A DNA stretch of 64,000 nt from Owenia fusiformis (taxonomy: Eukaryota > Annelida > Polychaeta > Sabellida > Oweniidae): assembly GCA_903813345.2 (NCBI GenBank), contig CAIIXF020000011.1, positions 2,566,571 through 2,630,570 of the forward strand. Direction: 5' to 3'. The translations under genes and the position numbers were made by a program. The notes beneath the pieces are model-generated. The model was not told where the DNA came from, ran no database searches, and saw nothing but the letters and a program-made list of their open reading frames with translations. Position 1 is the stretch's first letter, and each line of letters opens with the position of its first letter. Positions 1 through 12,146 of the stretch are shown one piece after another.

Positions 1-482
1 TTTTATCCAAAATTTCCCTCTAAAGGGTTAACTAGGCCCACTTTCAGATGTAGTAAACGTATAATATTTATGTATTGACAGACACTACAAGGTTCTGCTT
101 AGAAATACTGTATACAGTATCAGAGTCCCTAAGGCGCAAAGATAGGGGGAATATTTGAAGACGACGCAGAAACGAAGGAATGCTTTCAAATGAAACATGT
201 AAATCGTTTTTGTATTCTCTGCATACGCTAGCTTCCTAATACTTGTCCAATTCTTATTTCAACATTGACCTCCGGCATGCCAAGCCTGCAAAACATATTC
301 AAAAGCTTTAAACGACATATGCTTAAGAATATTTAAAGCACTAGCAGAAATGTCATATCCAGTGAAACACTTTATATAGTGTTCGGGCTGTTGCAGCCAT
401 ATTTAAATCCGTTAACTATTTATATATAAATATACAGATAATACCAACAAAAAATTCCAAAAAGCAAGCCCAATGTCCTTTG

Positions 483-745
483 TCAGAACCCCTATTCTAA
501 CTTTTGAAAATGGATTTTAGCAAGGGTATATTGACTTAACATGGGGACATACACCATTGACTATTGACTTAGCATTGAGATACCATTAGCGCAGTTATGT
601 CACCATTGTAAAGTCAATGCACCTTGTTGAGATCCTCATTGTCTCAGAAGAACTCAAGTTGATCAAATCTAAACAAGAAGATTCCTGTTTAACACGGTAT
701 TGCCAGAATCCATTTTCGAAAGTTAAAATAGAGGTTATTAAACAG
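483..745. mobile_element. Short TIR element (MITE)
   Basis: CTTTTGAAAATGGATTTTAG at about 500-520 is matched inverted by CCAGAATCCATTTTCGAAAG at about 703-722. Imperfect arms of about 45 bp surround about 170 bp with no ORF. Confidence 0.55.
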
Positions 746-1508
746 GACATGAAGGCTTAACTCTAAATTTAGTGTTTAGTACTAACACTATATAGATCCG
801 CAGTGACATTATATAGATGGTTGGACTAAATTAAACTTTTTAAATAAAATAGTGTAACCGTATTTAACTTTCAAATGTTTCCTATACTACTTTGAATTGT
901 CCATCAGATGGTCAAATTTCAAGACTTTTTGAGACAGTCTGGTATATCCAAACTTAAAATATATTTTAAAACTTCTAATATTTATAGTGCATGAGGGTTG
1001 TTTAACAACAATTTGTTACTAGCAGTATCTATCCTTATGCATAATTATACGGTCACGCAACCAACAATGAAACATCAACCGAACTAGTTGGTGATTCTGA
1101 CTTGGTGAAGTCTCGGTTGTTTTTACCGTTCATTCAATCAAGTATCATTTAATCAACAATGGTCCTTCTTAATAACTATAGTATGTTACATAGCCGCCTT
1201 TTCTAAAACATATAAATGTACAGCCATTGGGATTAGGTTTTATGAAACTTGCTTATTCCATATAGCGCCAATTTAAGGCCCCATTTAAATGGTTTTAAAA
1301 AGTGTTTTTCTTAATTCATACAATGATTTGCATCATAGCGTTCGAGTTTGTTTTATTAAAGCCCCACTATGCTTAATTTAGAAGAAAATGATAAAATAGT
1401 CAATTTAACATGTAACTCGCCTTCAATCAAATATGATACAAAGCTTTATTCACATTGATATCGAACCAAGCTTCTTGATCTTTCTGTTACACACTACCCT
1501 ACCTCGAT

Positions 1509-1520
1509 CGCGCATGCGCG
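1509..1520. promoter_or_regulatory. Perfect NRF-1-type palindrome
   Basis: CGCGCATGCGCG matches the NRF-1 (NRF1/EWG family) consensus YGCGCAYGCGCR exactly. It is striking in AT-rich DNA and lies 1.25 kb before the gene 1 signal-peptide exon. A short inverted match links 1487-1502 (CACACTACCCTACC) to GGTAGGGTAGTGTGT just after the E-box at 2629. Whether it serves gene 1 is unknown. Confidence 0.35.
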
Positions 1521-2628
1521 AATCTTTTGGCTTTCAAACATGTCGCTTTTGAGTATATCGACTGCTTAGTCAAAAGGTTAATACGTTTGGTGCTCGGAGT
1601 GAGTCAATATTGCTATTCGCTACACTTCAGTGGTGCAATAGTGAAGTCCATGTTCCAAGTTATATGATAGTTGAAGAAATAATGTAAATAATACCGTTTT
1701 AAATTTTAAAATATTTGATACGTCATAGTACACGGTACACAGCTGCAAAAGTTGATCAATACAGGGTACAAGGAATGTAAATTGTTCAATAGTACAGGGA
1801 GCGAGAAAGTAAGCTGATTATACAGACATACTATGTCCCGACCTCATGTACATTTACGTTGCAAACAGTGAAAGTAATGCTAAAAAGGCCGCCCGTTGAT
1901 GCTTTGAGGTGTCATCAATTGTTATTTAATCCAAATAAAGTAAACATTATTTTGTAGATTTAGACACGGGCTTTCAAGTCGTATGCATTTTAGTCATTAA
2001 ATTAACAAGAACGCTAGATTATACGTGTTACTAGGGTATCAAATTGAAATAAAATAACGAAATTAAATATCAACACGTTAATGATAAATGACTATCCGCT
2101 ATCAGTATTAATGACTATTTGCTACTCAGAATAATCAAAATTGCCTGAACTACATATGAAGAATCTTTCTATAGAACCCCTTGAATGGTCTAATTCACTA
2201 CCGTCCTAAAAACCCGACCATTCAAAATGTTTTGTTCAAATTCAAAAAAATACAGTTGACTAACATACTAGAAAACGTATCCACCTATAACACGATGACA
2301 CGCAGTTTAAATAACAGTTAACTGGGTTTTTGTTACATATCAATGTAACATTTCGAAGGGAAACTTACATGCTCCCTGTACGTTGATAGATTTACTGAAA
2401 TGTATCGTGTATTGCATTTGGTTTTGCTTCACTGCGCCCACTATTATCTATCTTTGCCTATAGTGGTTTTTTGCCAACAATATTCTACACACTCCTTGAT
2501 GAATCAATTATATGTCTGGTAGAACACTAGAAATAAATGTAAAATGTATTTTACGTTCAGAAATATGGAATTAAACCCACGTCCTCCATTTGCAACTAAG
2601 CTGTACCCTGTTTCCCTTTTAAACGTGG

Positions 2629-2640
2629 TCACGTGGTAGG
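2629..2640 (+). promoter_or_regulatory. E-box (CACGTG) in conserved block upstream of gene 1
   Basis: TCACGTGGTAGG lies about 120 bp before the gene 1 ATG. It follows CTCCATTTGCAACT (2584-2597) and a CCCTTTTAAA tract. The same block recurs at 54733-54800 in the same order and spacing, which suggests a shared promoter or a shared first-exon region. No TATA box is visible at the matching place here. The regulatory role is inferred. Confidence 0.45.
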
Positions 2641-2706
2641 GTAGTGTGTGTTAGTGTTGTCTTTAACAGCCGAATGGTGAAATGCTTCCCTTTCGCGTTT
2701 TTCGTT

Positions 2707-2756
2707 TCATTGCAGGACATTGTTACAATCAACGGAAGCACACGACAGTACTGAAG
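2707..2756 (+). other. Conserved 5'UTR acceptor and leader of gene 1
   Basis: TTTCATTGCAG ends at 2715, and the leader that follows contains ATCAACGGAAGCACA. Gene 2 has the same arrangement: CCACTGCAG ends at 15182 and is followed by the same 15-mer before its ATG at 15222. Conservation in both genes supports a real acceptor and an upstream non-coding exon that I could not locate. Confidence 0.6.
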
Positions 2757-5169
2757 ATGAAGATAATCATCAGCTTGACAATCGCAGTTCTGCTTATAAG
2801 CACATGTCAAGGAAATGATGAAGGCGAAAGATTCAGAGGTCAAAGACTTGATCAACTCGGACGTGAGTAATACAGTTTATTTCTCTATGTTAGAATAATA
2901 CTTATAATGATGTCCTAAGAATATGTCAGTAAACATGACGTGTATGTACTATAAACTATTTTGATCCTTTAATTATTTCTTTGTGTTAATTGCATACTGG
3001 TTGCATTACAATTATACAATTAAACATTATCACAATTGCTTCACGTAATGGTACGTAACATTGGAATTGGATGCATCATAAGCAAATATGTCATAAATAA
3101 TCGAACATAGAATGAAAAATTTGTTTTATTATATCATTGCTAGACATTCATAGAATATTTGTTTTATGTGAACAAATATTTCAGATAATAAATATGTCAC
3201 AAAATCATGCAATAAGTTTACATAATTACATACAACTATCATTGTATAGTACACTTTTATTTTCCTCTAGTGTAGTAGTCAGAATTCCCGGGCAGGCAAT
3301 ACATCATTTAAAATCCATAAATTGAGGAAGCTGTGCAATACGCTATGGTATTTGTTTATCCCACGGTACTGAGCCAATCAAATCACACGATTTCTGGCAG
3401 TGATATAATAATGACAATAATCTCAATTTATATTTCAAGTTCTAAAGATACGTTTTTTCTCTATATATCTTACTAGGTACAGGCTTTTTAGAACACGTGA
3501 TCCAATGGGCTTATAATCTATTCCTTTAAAAACTTGTTGTGCCAGATTGGGAAATTTGCAAAAGACACCCTATTTTGAATTGCGATCGCAGAAACGCAAA
3601 TTTCTATGGGGACAGAATAATTATTCTACAATTTGTTATTTTAGCTAAAGCGTCTCAGTGCAGCGAAGCAAAAAAACAAGCAGAAGTTTATCATGAACAA
3701 CTTCAGGCAATATATCGCAACAAGGCAGGGTTTTGCAGAGATGTCCGGGTGAGTGACAGACACCTTTGACGTATCCATTCTCAGCGTTTTACGAATATAT
3801 ATATATACAACTTACAATTCTTCACTATACGTTCGTCAATGCATTTTTTGGGCAAATGCAGGAGCTGCTAAATTGCTACCAATCAATTGCTACTGCACTT
3901 TATCTGAAATGGTATAAATGTTTTAATTGTTGAAACTTTTAGACTGCCTTGGATACTTTTTAAAAGACTTGGTTATATATAGTTGTAGTCTATTAGTTTT
4001 ATACATAGTTTCGTAGAAGAATTTTTACCGAGTCTAAGATTGAATAAATCTCTGAGTGATGAAGGGATTCGTCTAACAGACAATTTGACAATCATCAAAC
4101 TCTGCAAGTTTTGTTTCATTTCATTGTTTGTGTCCGAGAAGTTTGATTTACCATAAGCATTTCCATGTTGTATCGAAACAAACCAGAAATGATTCTAAAG
4201 ATGATGAAATATTTCCATCTGACAGTAAATAAATGTAAAAATCAGAACAGTACTATTGTTAAAAAGGGGTGACGCAACATCATCAAAGTGGTAATCTTAG
4301 CCAATTCTATGATTTCCCAACTAAGTTTTGATAATGCGTCTGCAAAATTGAGCATTATATCAATTCAAAGGAATATCAATTGTAACTCAAAACCCCATCA
4401 GACATACGCTTAAGGAATTATATAGGAATTCGCTTCATGATTCTTAACACATATTCATAACATCTCAGTTTAGTCAGTAAAATGTTGGTCTGACCATGTG
4501 AACAACAGTCTTAATCTAACTTCTTAGTGATTACAATTTGAGTCTTCAACGCGCATGATATCACGCACGTGGTAGGTCACGCCTATACAGGCATAACGCA
4601 TTTGATTGGACACAGGCGTAAAGAGTCGTAAACAAACGCCAACATTCAACAAGGGGTAGATTCGCCAGCCTTTTCAAGACATTAATAATTAGTAGATGCA
4701 ATAAAAATGACAAAAACTTGGTAAAACTTGAATATACAGTTGGGAAATGGTGTCCTATTTTGTTCCATTTCACATATTAACCCAAAATGAGATAATATAT
4801 TGAAGTCAATGATTTTTCAAAAAATGAGTGAAGGCTAAAGGCTCATTGAAGCTATAAATGTACCTTTAATTGAAAAAGCAGCCTTGTTTCTAATTATCAA
4901 CAACCCAAATTCTGTGATTTTGTTGTACGGTTTTGTATTTATAGGGTCGGAGATATTATGGATATTATGGAGCATACATCTATCGGGGAATGAGGCCTGA
5001 ACCTTTTGAAGGGGGAGAATGTAGCGTTGTACAAAAACTTCGTGACCTACACCATGAATACAAGGAACTACTATACAATGTGCAGAAACTTCTAAAGAAA
5101 TTCAACCTCAAAAAACCGCTGCCCCTTCTCCGCCGCCTTCAGAGGAAAGGCGAGTTGTCAGCGAAATGA
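2757..5169 (+). CDS. Gene 1: small secreted Cys/Tyr-containing helical protein, 3 coding exons
   Basis: Spliced CDS: exon 1 2757-2862 (phase 1 end), exon 2 3645-3748, exon 3 4945-5169 (TGA). All introns are GT-AG (donors GTGAGTAA and GTGAGT; acceptors TATTTTAG and TATTTATAG). The 144-aa product starts with a signal peptide (residues 1-19, MKIIISLTIAVLLISTCQG). Next come a charged linker and a helix-prone segment bounded by C41 and C66 (exon 2). Exon 3 adds a Tyr/Gly-rich stretch (residues 71-85), C96, an amphipathic Leu/Lys helix at about 97-123, and a basic Pro/Leu/Arg tail. The start is chosen because the ATG opens the signal peptide and is conserved in gene 2. An acceptor at 2715 puts a 5'UTR segment from 2716. 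Family and function are not recognised. Secretion is inferred; three mature cysteines leave an odd one that could pair between chains. The paralogue lies 10 kb downstream in the same orientation. Confidence 0.85.
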
Positions 5170-5226
5170 ACGTCAGTTAAAATACCAAACTAAATCCTTC
5201 TGGACGATCAAGGAACTGTCGTATAA

Positions 5227-5232
5227 AATAAA
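5227..5232 (+). terminator. Poly(A) signal of gene 1
   Basis: AATAAA lies 58 nt after the stop. The context AAAACATTACAAAAA is also present near the gene 2 poly(A) signal. Confidence 0.7.
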
Positions 5233-5715
5233 ACATTACAAAAAGCAAAAAATAACTAATTAATGTTCAAAAGAACGTTTAACATAACATGGAAAACAAG
5301 AATACAATACAAAGAATTTACGCATACAAATTAATTATAAAGTAATACAGTTTTAAGATAAATTGATGAAACCCATTAATAGAATGTTTTGCTAGTTTTT
5401 GGATCTACTCGGTTTACTCAAAACATGGATACAAAAGTGTCGATATTTTGTTACCGAAACGGATCCTAGTTTAAACACTATAAACAGTGATGTCTGAAAG
5501 CTATAAATGTTTCAAATTCACAGTAACGGAATAGCCTAGCCTGAATATAACTAAACAATGGACACCGCATGGATACCGGGCAATTGCAAAGAAGGTACAC
5601 GGGCTTCCAAATAGTATCCATTACCCTATAGTTTTAGCACAGCTTATTATTGATCAAATATAGTAAATCAATCTACTATACCTAACCCCTTGAAATGCAG
5701 AAGATACTCTATGTG

Positions 5716-6163
5716 TCCAATAACCCAGATGCGAGTAGAAATAATCTTGATTTACGTCATTAAAAATTCAAAATTCAGTCAAAGTAATATCATATTTGAA
5801 ATCTACATGTAGAATTACATCTAAAAATGTGGTTTTAAAAAGTGTTTATTAACTTTGAAAAATTAATTTTCTTTGAAAATATGACTTCTAGCTCGGGGAG
5901 ATTCCCCATAGACCCCATGCAATAAAATCACAAAAAATGAAATATCTTTTCTTTTAGTGGACAGATAATATTTTGCTTTACTGGATATATTTTCATTAGT
6001 ATAAGTATCAGACACATAAGGATTATATGAAAATTGAGCCACTTAAATTGATAATACTCAAGTTTAAGGGAACTTTCTTATATACCTGCCATGTTAATTG
6101 ACCCGAATCAGCCACCTGGTGGTGAAACTGGTAACTACCTACTCGCATTTGGGTAATTGTATT
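5716..6163. mobile_element. Probable MITE with short TIRs
   Basis: CAATAACCCAGATGCGAGTA at about 5717 is matched inverted by TACTCGCATTTGGGTAATTG at about 6140-6160. The interior is non-coding and AT-rich. The rest of 5233-7200 shows no supported gene. Confidence 0.45.
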
Positions 6164-7275
6164 GTTTAGTATATTTTTGAAAGTACCTTTCTAACGTCAT
6201 CCGATAAACCATTAATAAGGATCAGACAAATAAAAACAAATAACATTATCATTACTAATGTGTCAAAAGAGTTGCTCATGAACACCCAATGCAAGGTATA
6301 ATAGAGTGTAAATTTAGTTAGAGGGTTATATTGTCGTCCGCTAACCTAATATGTCTCCTAGTGATCATTCAATGTTTTCAACTGAATCCAAGATGACCCG
6401 GTTCCGTTTACGTAACAATAGTATAACATCGGTGATACTGTTGTTTTCTGAACTATTCTTTGCAATCGTTTAGATTTCCTTGAACATATGATACAGACAA
6501 ACAATTGTGGAAAAAATCTTGTGGTAATTCTGTGAAAAAAGGAAAAAAGAAAAATTGTACTTTCGAGGTTCAGACGTTTTGTTACGGAAACTGGTTTGAA
6601 GAGTGTAGTACAGTGCACTGGGTATTACAGGAAGGCCCAAAGCATCTAGCTAATTGACAACTATGATATCCACATTCTGATTTTTCAGAGCCCCAAATAC
6701 CTAACGCTTTTGAGAGAACTATTCCAAAAGGATAGTAAAGGCTGTGGATCCCACAATGTGATATCCACGCCACATATCGACAGTTCACATTCCTGTCTTG
6801 ATTTCCTTTAAACGACTGTCGTCTGATCAAAACAACATTACCAAACGCTCCATGAGTTGGCCAAATATGCAATAAATTGCTGACCTCAACTGATCAGCAT
6901 ACTCAGTAAACCAATTACAAAGTTGTGATTAAGTTACTAATATACACACAAATTCAGGGGGATTTGATAAAAAGAGGGTAACATTGAAACACAAGTTTGC
7001 GCTATATAGGGTGTCCAAAAAGTAGATTGCTTTCGCTGCCTCAATAAAATAGCAGTTCAATAAAACTGTTTTCATGAAAATATGATGAAACTCTACTGGT
7101 GCTTCAATCTTTATTTTGGCCCTGGCATGCATACATTTTTAAATGTTTTAATGAATATTTATTAGTTGATATAAAATGTATAAACAATGCATTATGGGAT
7201 GTGGACATCTCATGGATTGAACATGTTAGTGGTTTTTCGGGAATTTTGATGACAAGACTGGATTGGTGTGGGGCC

Positions 7276-7345
7276 CGCCCGCACGTGTACGTTAGCCCGC
7301 ACGTGCACGTTAGCCCGCACGCGTACGTTAGCCCGCACGCCTGCA
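7276..7345. repeat. CpG-rich 18-bp tandem repeat with CACGTG motifs
   Basis: About four copies of GCCCGCACGTGNACGTTA lie inside R1 copy 1. The matching part of the copy at 39600-39640 lacks the expansion. Local base composition is far from the AT-rich surroundings. Confidence 0.7.
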
Positions 7346-8085
7346 CGCCCACTAGCACAAGACTCTGGCAATATAGCACTTTTTCAAAGTGTGATAAAAA
7401 TGAATAAATCGTGTTATACAAATAACTTCGACATATTTTATCGACATCGGTAAAAACGTGATAGGTAAAACTTAAGATCGAAAATATTTTTTGATAATTT
7501 ATTGTAAGCTCTGACGTTGCCCGTTTAAGCTGTTCACTGAAAGATAATGCGCTTATCAAGCCATTGAAAAAACCATAAAGTTCAAAAGAAAGTATTTTTA
7601 TTTTGCCAGAAAATGCTGAGAATACGCATAGAGTCCCTTTAAGGAGTCTTCTGTACTAATGTAACGCATACACGTTACTTTAAGTCGAAGCTAATAGTGT
7701 GTAATGTTTGCGACATTTTTTGTATTTTCCAAACATTTTCAACTCATCTACATATGTTTCCCTGTTGCGTTAATATCGTTAAACTCTAGTGGATTGGCTT
7801 TAGACCAGCCTGGATAAAAAGGGCCTCGTTGTTTTTTAATGAAATGTATAATAAAATACACACAGGGAAAGCAACTGATGATTTGACCACCCTTTGGCAC
7901 AAAACTTATTAAATGTTCCGTTGCAAGGAGAAACTGACTGAACCAGTTTGCAGTAAAATAAAACAGTGTCCTGTGGTGAACTGTTAGGGAGAAGTGCCAT
8001 ACAGTGCATTTGCCCAGTGAGAAAATGATTTGTCTTTCAAGGCCTTTCAAAGTTAAGTTAATCTTTAGAGTGGCGTATAACCCTA

Positions 8086-8668
8086 CTATCACACCAAACT
8101 AGTTCTCACCACGTTCTCGAAAACGGGCTTCAACTGTGTACGAACGGACTGGACCTACTGAGAACCGTTTGGGATCTATTTACAAACTTCATCGAACGTA
8201 CTCGAACGGGTAGGTCCTCTAGAACTAAGACAATGCTCAAAATGTTCTCGTGGTCGTCACGTTCTACAATTAGAACGAGTGACAACGTACTAACGACGAG
8301 CTGGACGTACTACGAACGGAACCGTCGTACTTCAATCCTACTAGGGACATTTTAACAACGAGATGAACTGTCTGAGGACGTGTTGAGAACGAGGTAGAAC
8401 TAATTGCAAACGGGTTTAAACTGATTAAGAACGTATTTAACACTGCTTATGAACGAGTTAGCAAAAATATAGCTATCACACCAAACAAGTTGCCACTGCG
8501 TTCTTCAAAACGGGTTTTAAACTGTGTTCTTAAACATTGAGGACTGTTTAAGAACGAAGTAGCTAATTATTTTAGACATATTTCCCGACCACAGCCAGAT
8601 TGAGCCCGTTTTACGACGTTTTCGTAGGACTGGCAAGAACGGGTAACTAGTATAGTTTAGTGTGATAG
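8086..8668. mobile_element. TIR element packed with GAACG/CGTTC motifs
   Basis: Ends CTATCACACCAAACTAG and TTAGTGTGATAG are inverted, and a third internal copy CTATCACACCAAACAAG starts at about 8471. The interior repeats GAACG, ACGTTCT and ACTG-type words many times. It interrupts R1. A fragment of the same family (GGGAACGAGGTAGAA) is at about 53490-53560. Confidence 0.65.
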
Positions 8669-9425
8669 GTGGGTAAGGTGAAGATTCTTCACCTTATCTT
8701 CACTGAAAAAGGTTGACTCGTAACAATGACTAAAGGTGTATACTTTTTAAATAATCTATCATGTTCAATGCAAATTCAATGTTCAAGTGAATCTTCTATA
8801 AAATTGGCACAGAGAAAGCAACTTATAATAAACCCTCTAAACCCTCCGTTGCAAGGATAAAATGGATGAATCGGTTTAAAGTGAACTGAGACAGTGTCAT
8901 GTAGAGAACTATTAAGGAACTATGTCAAACTATGCATTTGCTCGATGAAGAAAAGGTACCTTATGAATTTGCTTATATTCAGTCCAATGCAAAGTACAGG
9001 ATGTCCCCAAAATATTATAACCAAATTAGATGGGAATATCTCCATTTTTCTTTCATCGAAAATGAAGAACTTTTTTATGTAATAAGGAACAGATTGAAAT
9101 ACTGATGGGGGCACTTTTTCTCAAAATCAAATCGTTGAACCTGATGAAACTTTCAAATATTTGTGATATTTAAACTGTCTCTCAGATTATCAAATTTCAC
9201 AAATTTTTGGAGCATCCTGTATTTGCAAACTTTAAATATTTATAGCACATAAAGGTTGATTCTTTGACATTCTTACAATATTTGGCAACAAGTCTACACT
9301 AGCGAGATCTATCCATGAAATATATCGATCAATCAAATAATGCATGGTTTAAAAATTATGTTGTTTTTTAAACGCTCAACCATTTGCAGTCTTAGCATAC
9401 TACATGTGTATGCATGCTTTTTTTA

Positions 9426-10265
9426 CACTCCCCTCCATAAGCTTTGCAACCTTTGCTCCCCCATTGAACTACGTGTTAACGTCTCTTTACCTTTGAATTT
9501 TTATTTACTTAATCTGTGATGAAAATACTTATACTGTTGATGGAAACGTAATTTGAATTTATTTCCAAAACCTCCAAATTTTCTCAATTTTTTCCTTAAT
9601 TACAATAGGTCGAAAATTGATGATAAATTTGATAAATTTTTAAAAATCGACATTTCCATGTTAACCAAAGGAAATGGTTTGCCGCAAGTCATATGACAGA
9701 AGATCCATCCATCCGAGTCCCTGAAAAAATTGGGTAGCAATTGAATTTGCTACGTTTATTTAACAAAAATTGATACGTTTCTTCAGGTTTAACAAAGTTA
9801 TAGGTCTTTAAAGTCAATTTTCTTTTCAAAAAACCTCTCCCATTGAAATAACACAGGGGACGAAAAATTATTTTCAAAAATGACTTTGAAGCTCTGTAAC
9901 TTTAGTATTCATCAAGTAACCTAAACACTTAGCGTACAATATAGTTAGACAATTCAATTTTCTATATAAAAAATAAATAAATATTTTTTGATAAATATTT
10001 TACTGAATAGATATCCCGATTTCTGATTTGCCCCGAACCCACCATTTCCCATTGGTTTACATGGGAATGACGATTTTCAAAAATACATCTATATCATCAA
10101 TTTTAGACCTATGTAATTGAGGAAAAAATTGAGAAAGGTATTGGAAAAAAAATCAAATTACGTTTCCATTAAAAGTAAAAGTATTTCCACCGCAGGTTAA
10201 GTGAATAAAAATTCAAAGGTTAAGAGGTTTTTAACACGTAGTTCAATGGGGGAGCAAAGGTTGCC
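9426..10265. mobile_element. CACTCC MITE, right-truncated copy
   Basis: Left end CACTCCCCTCCATAAG follows TA. The right arm returns as CAATGGGGGAGCAAAGGTTG and then breaks off before the expected end. Internal halves are inverted (CATGTTAACC.. near 9658 and GGTTTACATGGG near 10053). Other copies are at 20085, 28500 (end), 40240-55907 and 50133. Confidence 0.75.
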
Positions 10266-10399
10266 TTTACGGTGTGTCGCGCCGCAGCAACTTGCTGGGC
10301 AACGACTAGCCTTGCCAAAGTCAGTACTTTTACTTATATGATTTTATCCAAATTATGACCACCTTGTGCAATCTAATCCCTGTTGCTGACTTAATAAAT

Positions 10400-12000
10400 C
10401 GATTATACAAAACTTGAGTTGTCCAGCTGCGTTAATATCGTTACGTTCTGGTGAATTGGCTTTAAACCAGGCTGGATAAAAAGAGCCTCATAGTTTTTCC
10501 AGTATCGTAGGAGGGAAGATCGGAAAACAAAGTAAGTTCAATTTACTGTTGAAACATTAATTAAAAATAAAATGTTATTACAATGCATAAGGTGCGGTGG
10601 TAGTTAACAGGAAGTGACAAAACAAAAAGTTTCAAAACCATGCTGGATTTTGAAAAAAATTTGAACCAAGATAACAGAGTTCTGTTTTGACCTCAAGTCA
10701 ATTTAATTAGTTCCACATGTCATTTACATGACCAGGAACATGGAAATGGTCTGAATGACCCTTAACATGTTGAAATAACCTTTTCAACCCTCTGAAAATA
10801 TGACTGAAAATAGCTAAAAGTAGGCGCTAAGGAAAGGTCACTGAAAGGTCAACGAAATTTGAAATTTCAGAAAATTGTCTGAAACAAAAATTGCGGTCAT
10901 AAAAAGGAAAATGTATGTTCTTTAATTAAGTTTTTTTTTCATTTTTTTCTGTTTCTATGAATGACATCAAATTTTCAAAATTGTATCATTTAGGACACGA
11001 TATTGGGCACATTTTCTGAAAAATTCAAAAGATTCTGTTCAATGACCTTTCCTTAGCGCCTACTTTAAGCTATTTTTCAGTCACATTTTCAGAGGGCTGA
11101 AAAGATATTTCATCATGTTTAGGGTCATTTTAACCATGTACATTGTGATCCTTGTCATGTAAATGACATGTGGAACTAAGTTAACTGACTGGAGGTCAAA
11201 ACAGAACTCTTTTATCTTGGTTCAAAAAATATTTTCAATGCAGCATGGTGTTGTAACTTTTTGTTTTGTCACTTCCTGTTAACTACCACCGCACCTTAAC
11301 ATTTAAAATTAAGAAATAATAACTCTTGCCAAGGGTATGCCCATGGCATTAAGCATGACATGCTTTATGTATTCATCAGATATTTTTTAAGTTTAAAACC
11401 GTGATCATATGTTTTGCTTCAAATCGTTTAGCTTGCTTCAATTTCGGCAACGTACATTTAGAGTGTAAACCCGTATGTTTTGTCACTGTACGTTGTTTAT
11501 GGTTTAAGCATGCTTTAGCGCAGAGTATATCCTCAACGATACATGAAACATGACTGAAGGTGTTCAGATTAGAATTAGCGTGTTCGGATGTTCGGATGTG
11601 TTCAAATATATAGGTTTCACTTGGAAATTGCAATATCTTAGCGTTTTTGATATGAAGCATTGCATTGTTCTTATATGCCTTTAAAAAGTTAACTAAACCT
11701 AATGCTTAGTGAAACATCGTATTTTAGAGTGCAAAATGTAAAGGAGGCTGAACGAACAATGAACAATTTAAGGTATATCATGTATGTAAGATTTAACATT
11801 TAATAAAAAGTAAAATTAAATATACACCGGGAAAGCACTCGCTGATCTGACCGCCCTTTGGCACAAAACTTAAAATTTACCGCTCCGTTGCAAGGAGAAA
11901 CTGGCTGAACCGGTTTGCAGTGAAATGAAACAGTGTCCTGTGGTGAACTGTTAGGGAGCAGTGTCATACTGTGCGTAGCAAACCTCCATTGCATTTCAAT
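10400..12000. mobile_element. R1 dispersed repeat, copy 2
   Basis: This copy is collinear with the one at 39540-40239 from GTTAATATCGTTACGTTCTG through GGAGGGAAGATCGGAAAACA, and it carries the same GGCACAAAACTTAAAATT tail as the copy at 56150. It is interrupted by the hairpin element at 10590-11296. Confidence 0.7.
10590..11296. mobile_element. Long-hairpin element (AGGTGC family), copy 1
   Basis: Ends AGGTGCGGTGGTAGTTAACA and TGTTAACTACCACCGCACCT are exact inverses, and the arms run for more than 300 bp. TA flanks both sides. The uninterrupted R1 copy at about 39928 reads CAATGCCTAAC where this one has the insertion, giving an empty site. The second family member is at 15390-16088. Confidence 0.85.
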
Positions 12001-12146
12001 ATCTGCTCTTTATGTTCACCAAGCTCTATGTACTATTTAAGTGTAGTATTTAACTGAGCACGACCCATCATTGGTAGCATTACTCTCTTTGCTAAAATCG
12101 AACAGCAACATACTACATACTACATACTACTACTATATATACTCGT

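Larger units (their letters stand above)
1..2580. other. AT-rich upstream region
   Basis: Apart from the MITE at 483-745 and the NRF-1-type site at 1509, I see no coding exon. About 885-1060 is weakly similar to R1 sequence at 9155-9310 and may be an old fragment. Confidence 0.4.
7220..9425. mobile_element. R1 dispersed repeat, copy 1
   Basis: Blocks containing GATGACAAGAC, GCAATATAGCAC, GTTGCGTTAATATCGTTA, CTGGATAAAAA, CCCTTTGGCACAAAACTT and GTTGCAAGGAGAAACT recur in the same order in copies at 10400-12000 and 39540-40239 plus 55908-56820. No transposase was found. This copy is interrupted by the element at 8086-8668. Type is unknown; a large non-autonomous DNA element is likely. Confidence 0.6.

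Noticed and set aside
7104-7559. 151-aa minus-strand ORF
   Set aside because: It is kept open by the CpG-rich 18-mer array in R1. The amino-acid pattern simply follows the repeat.
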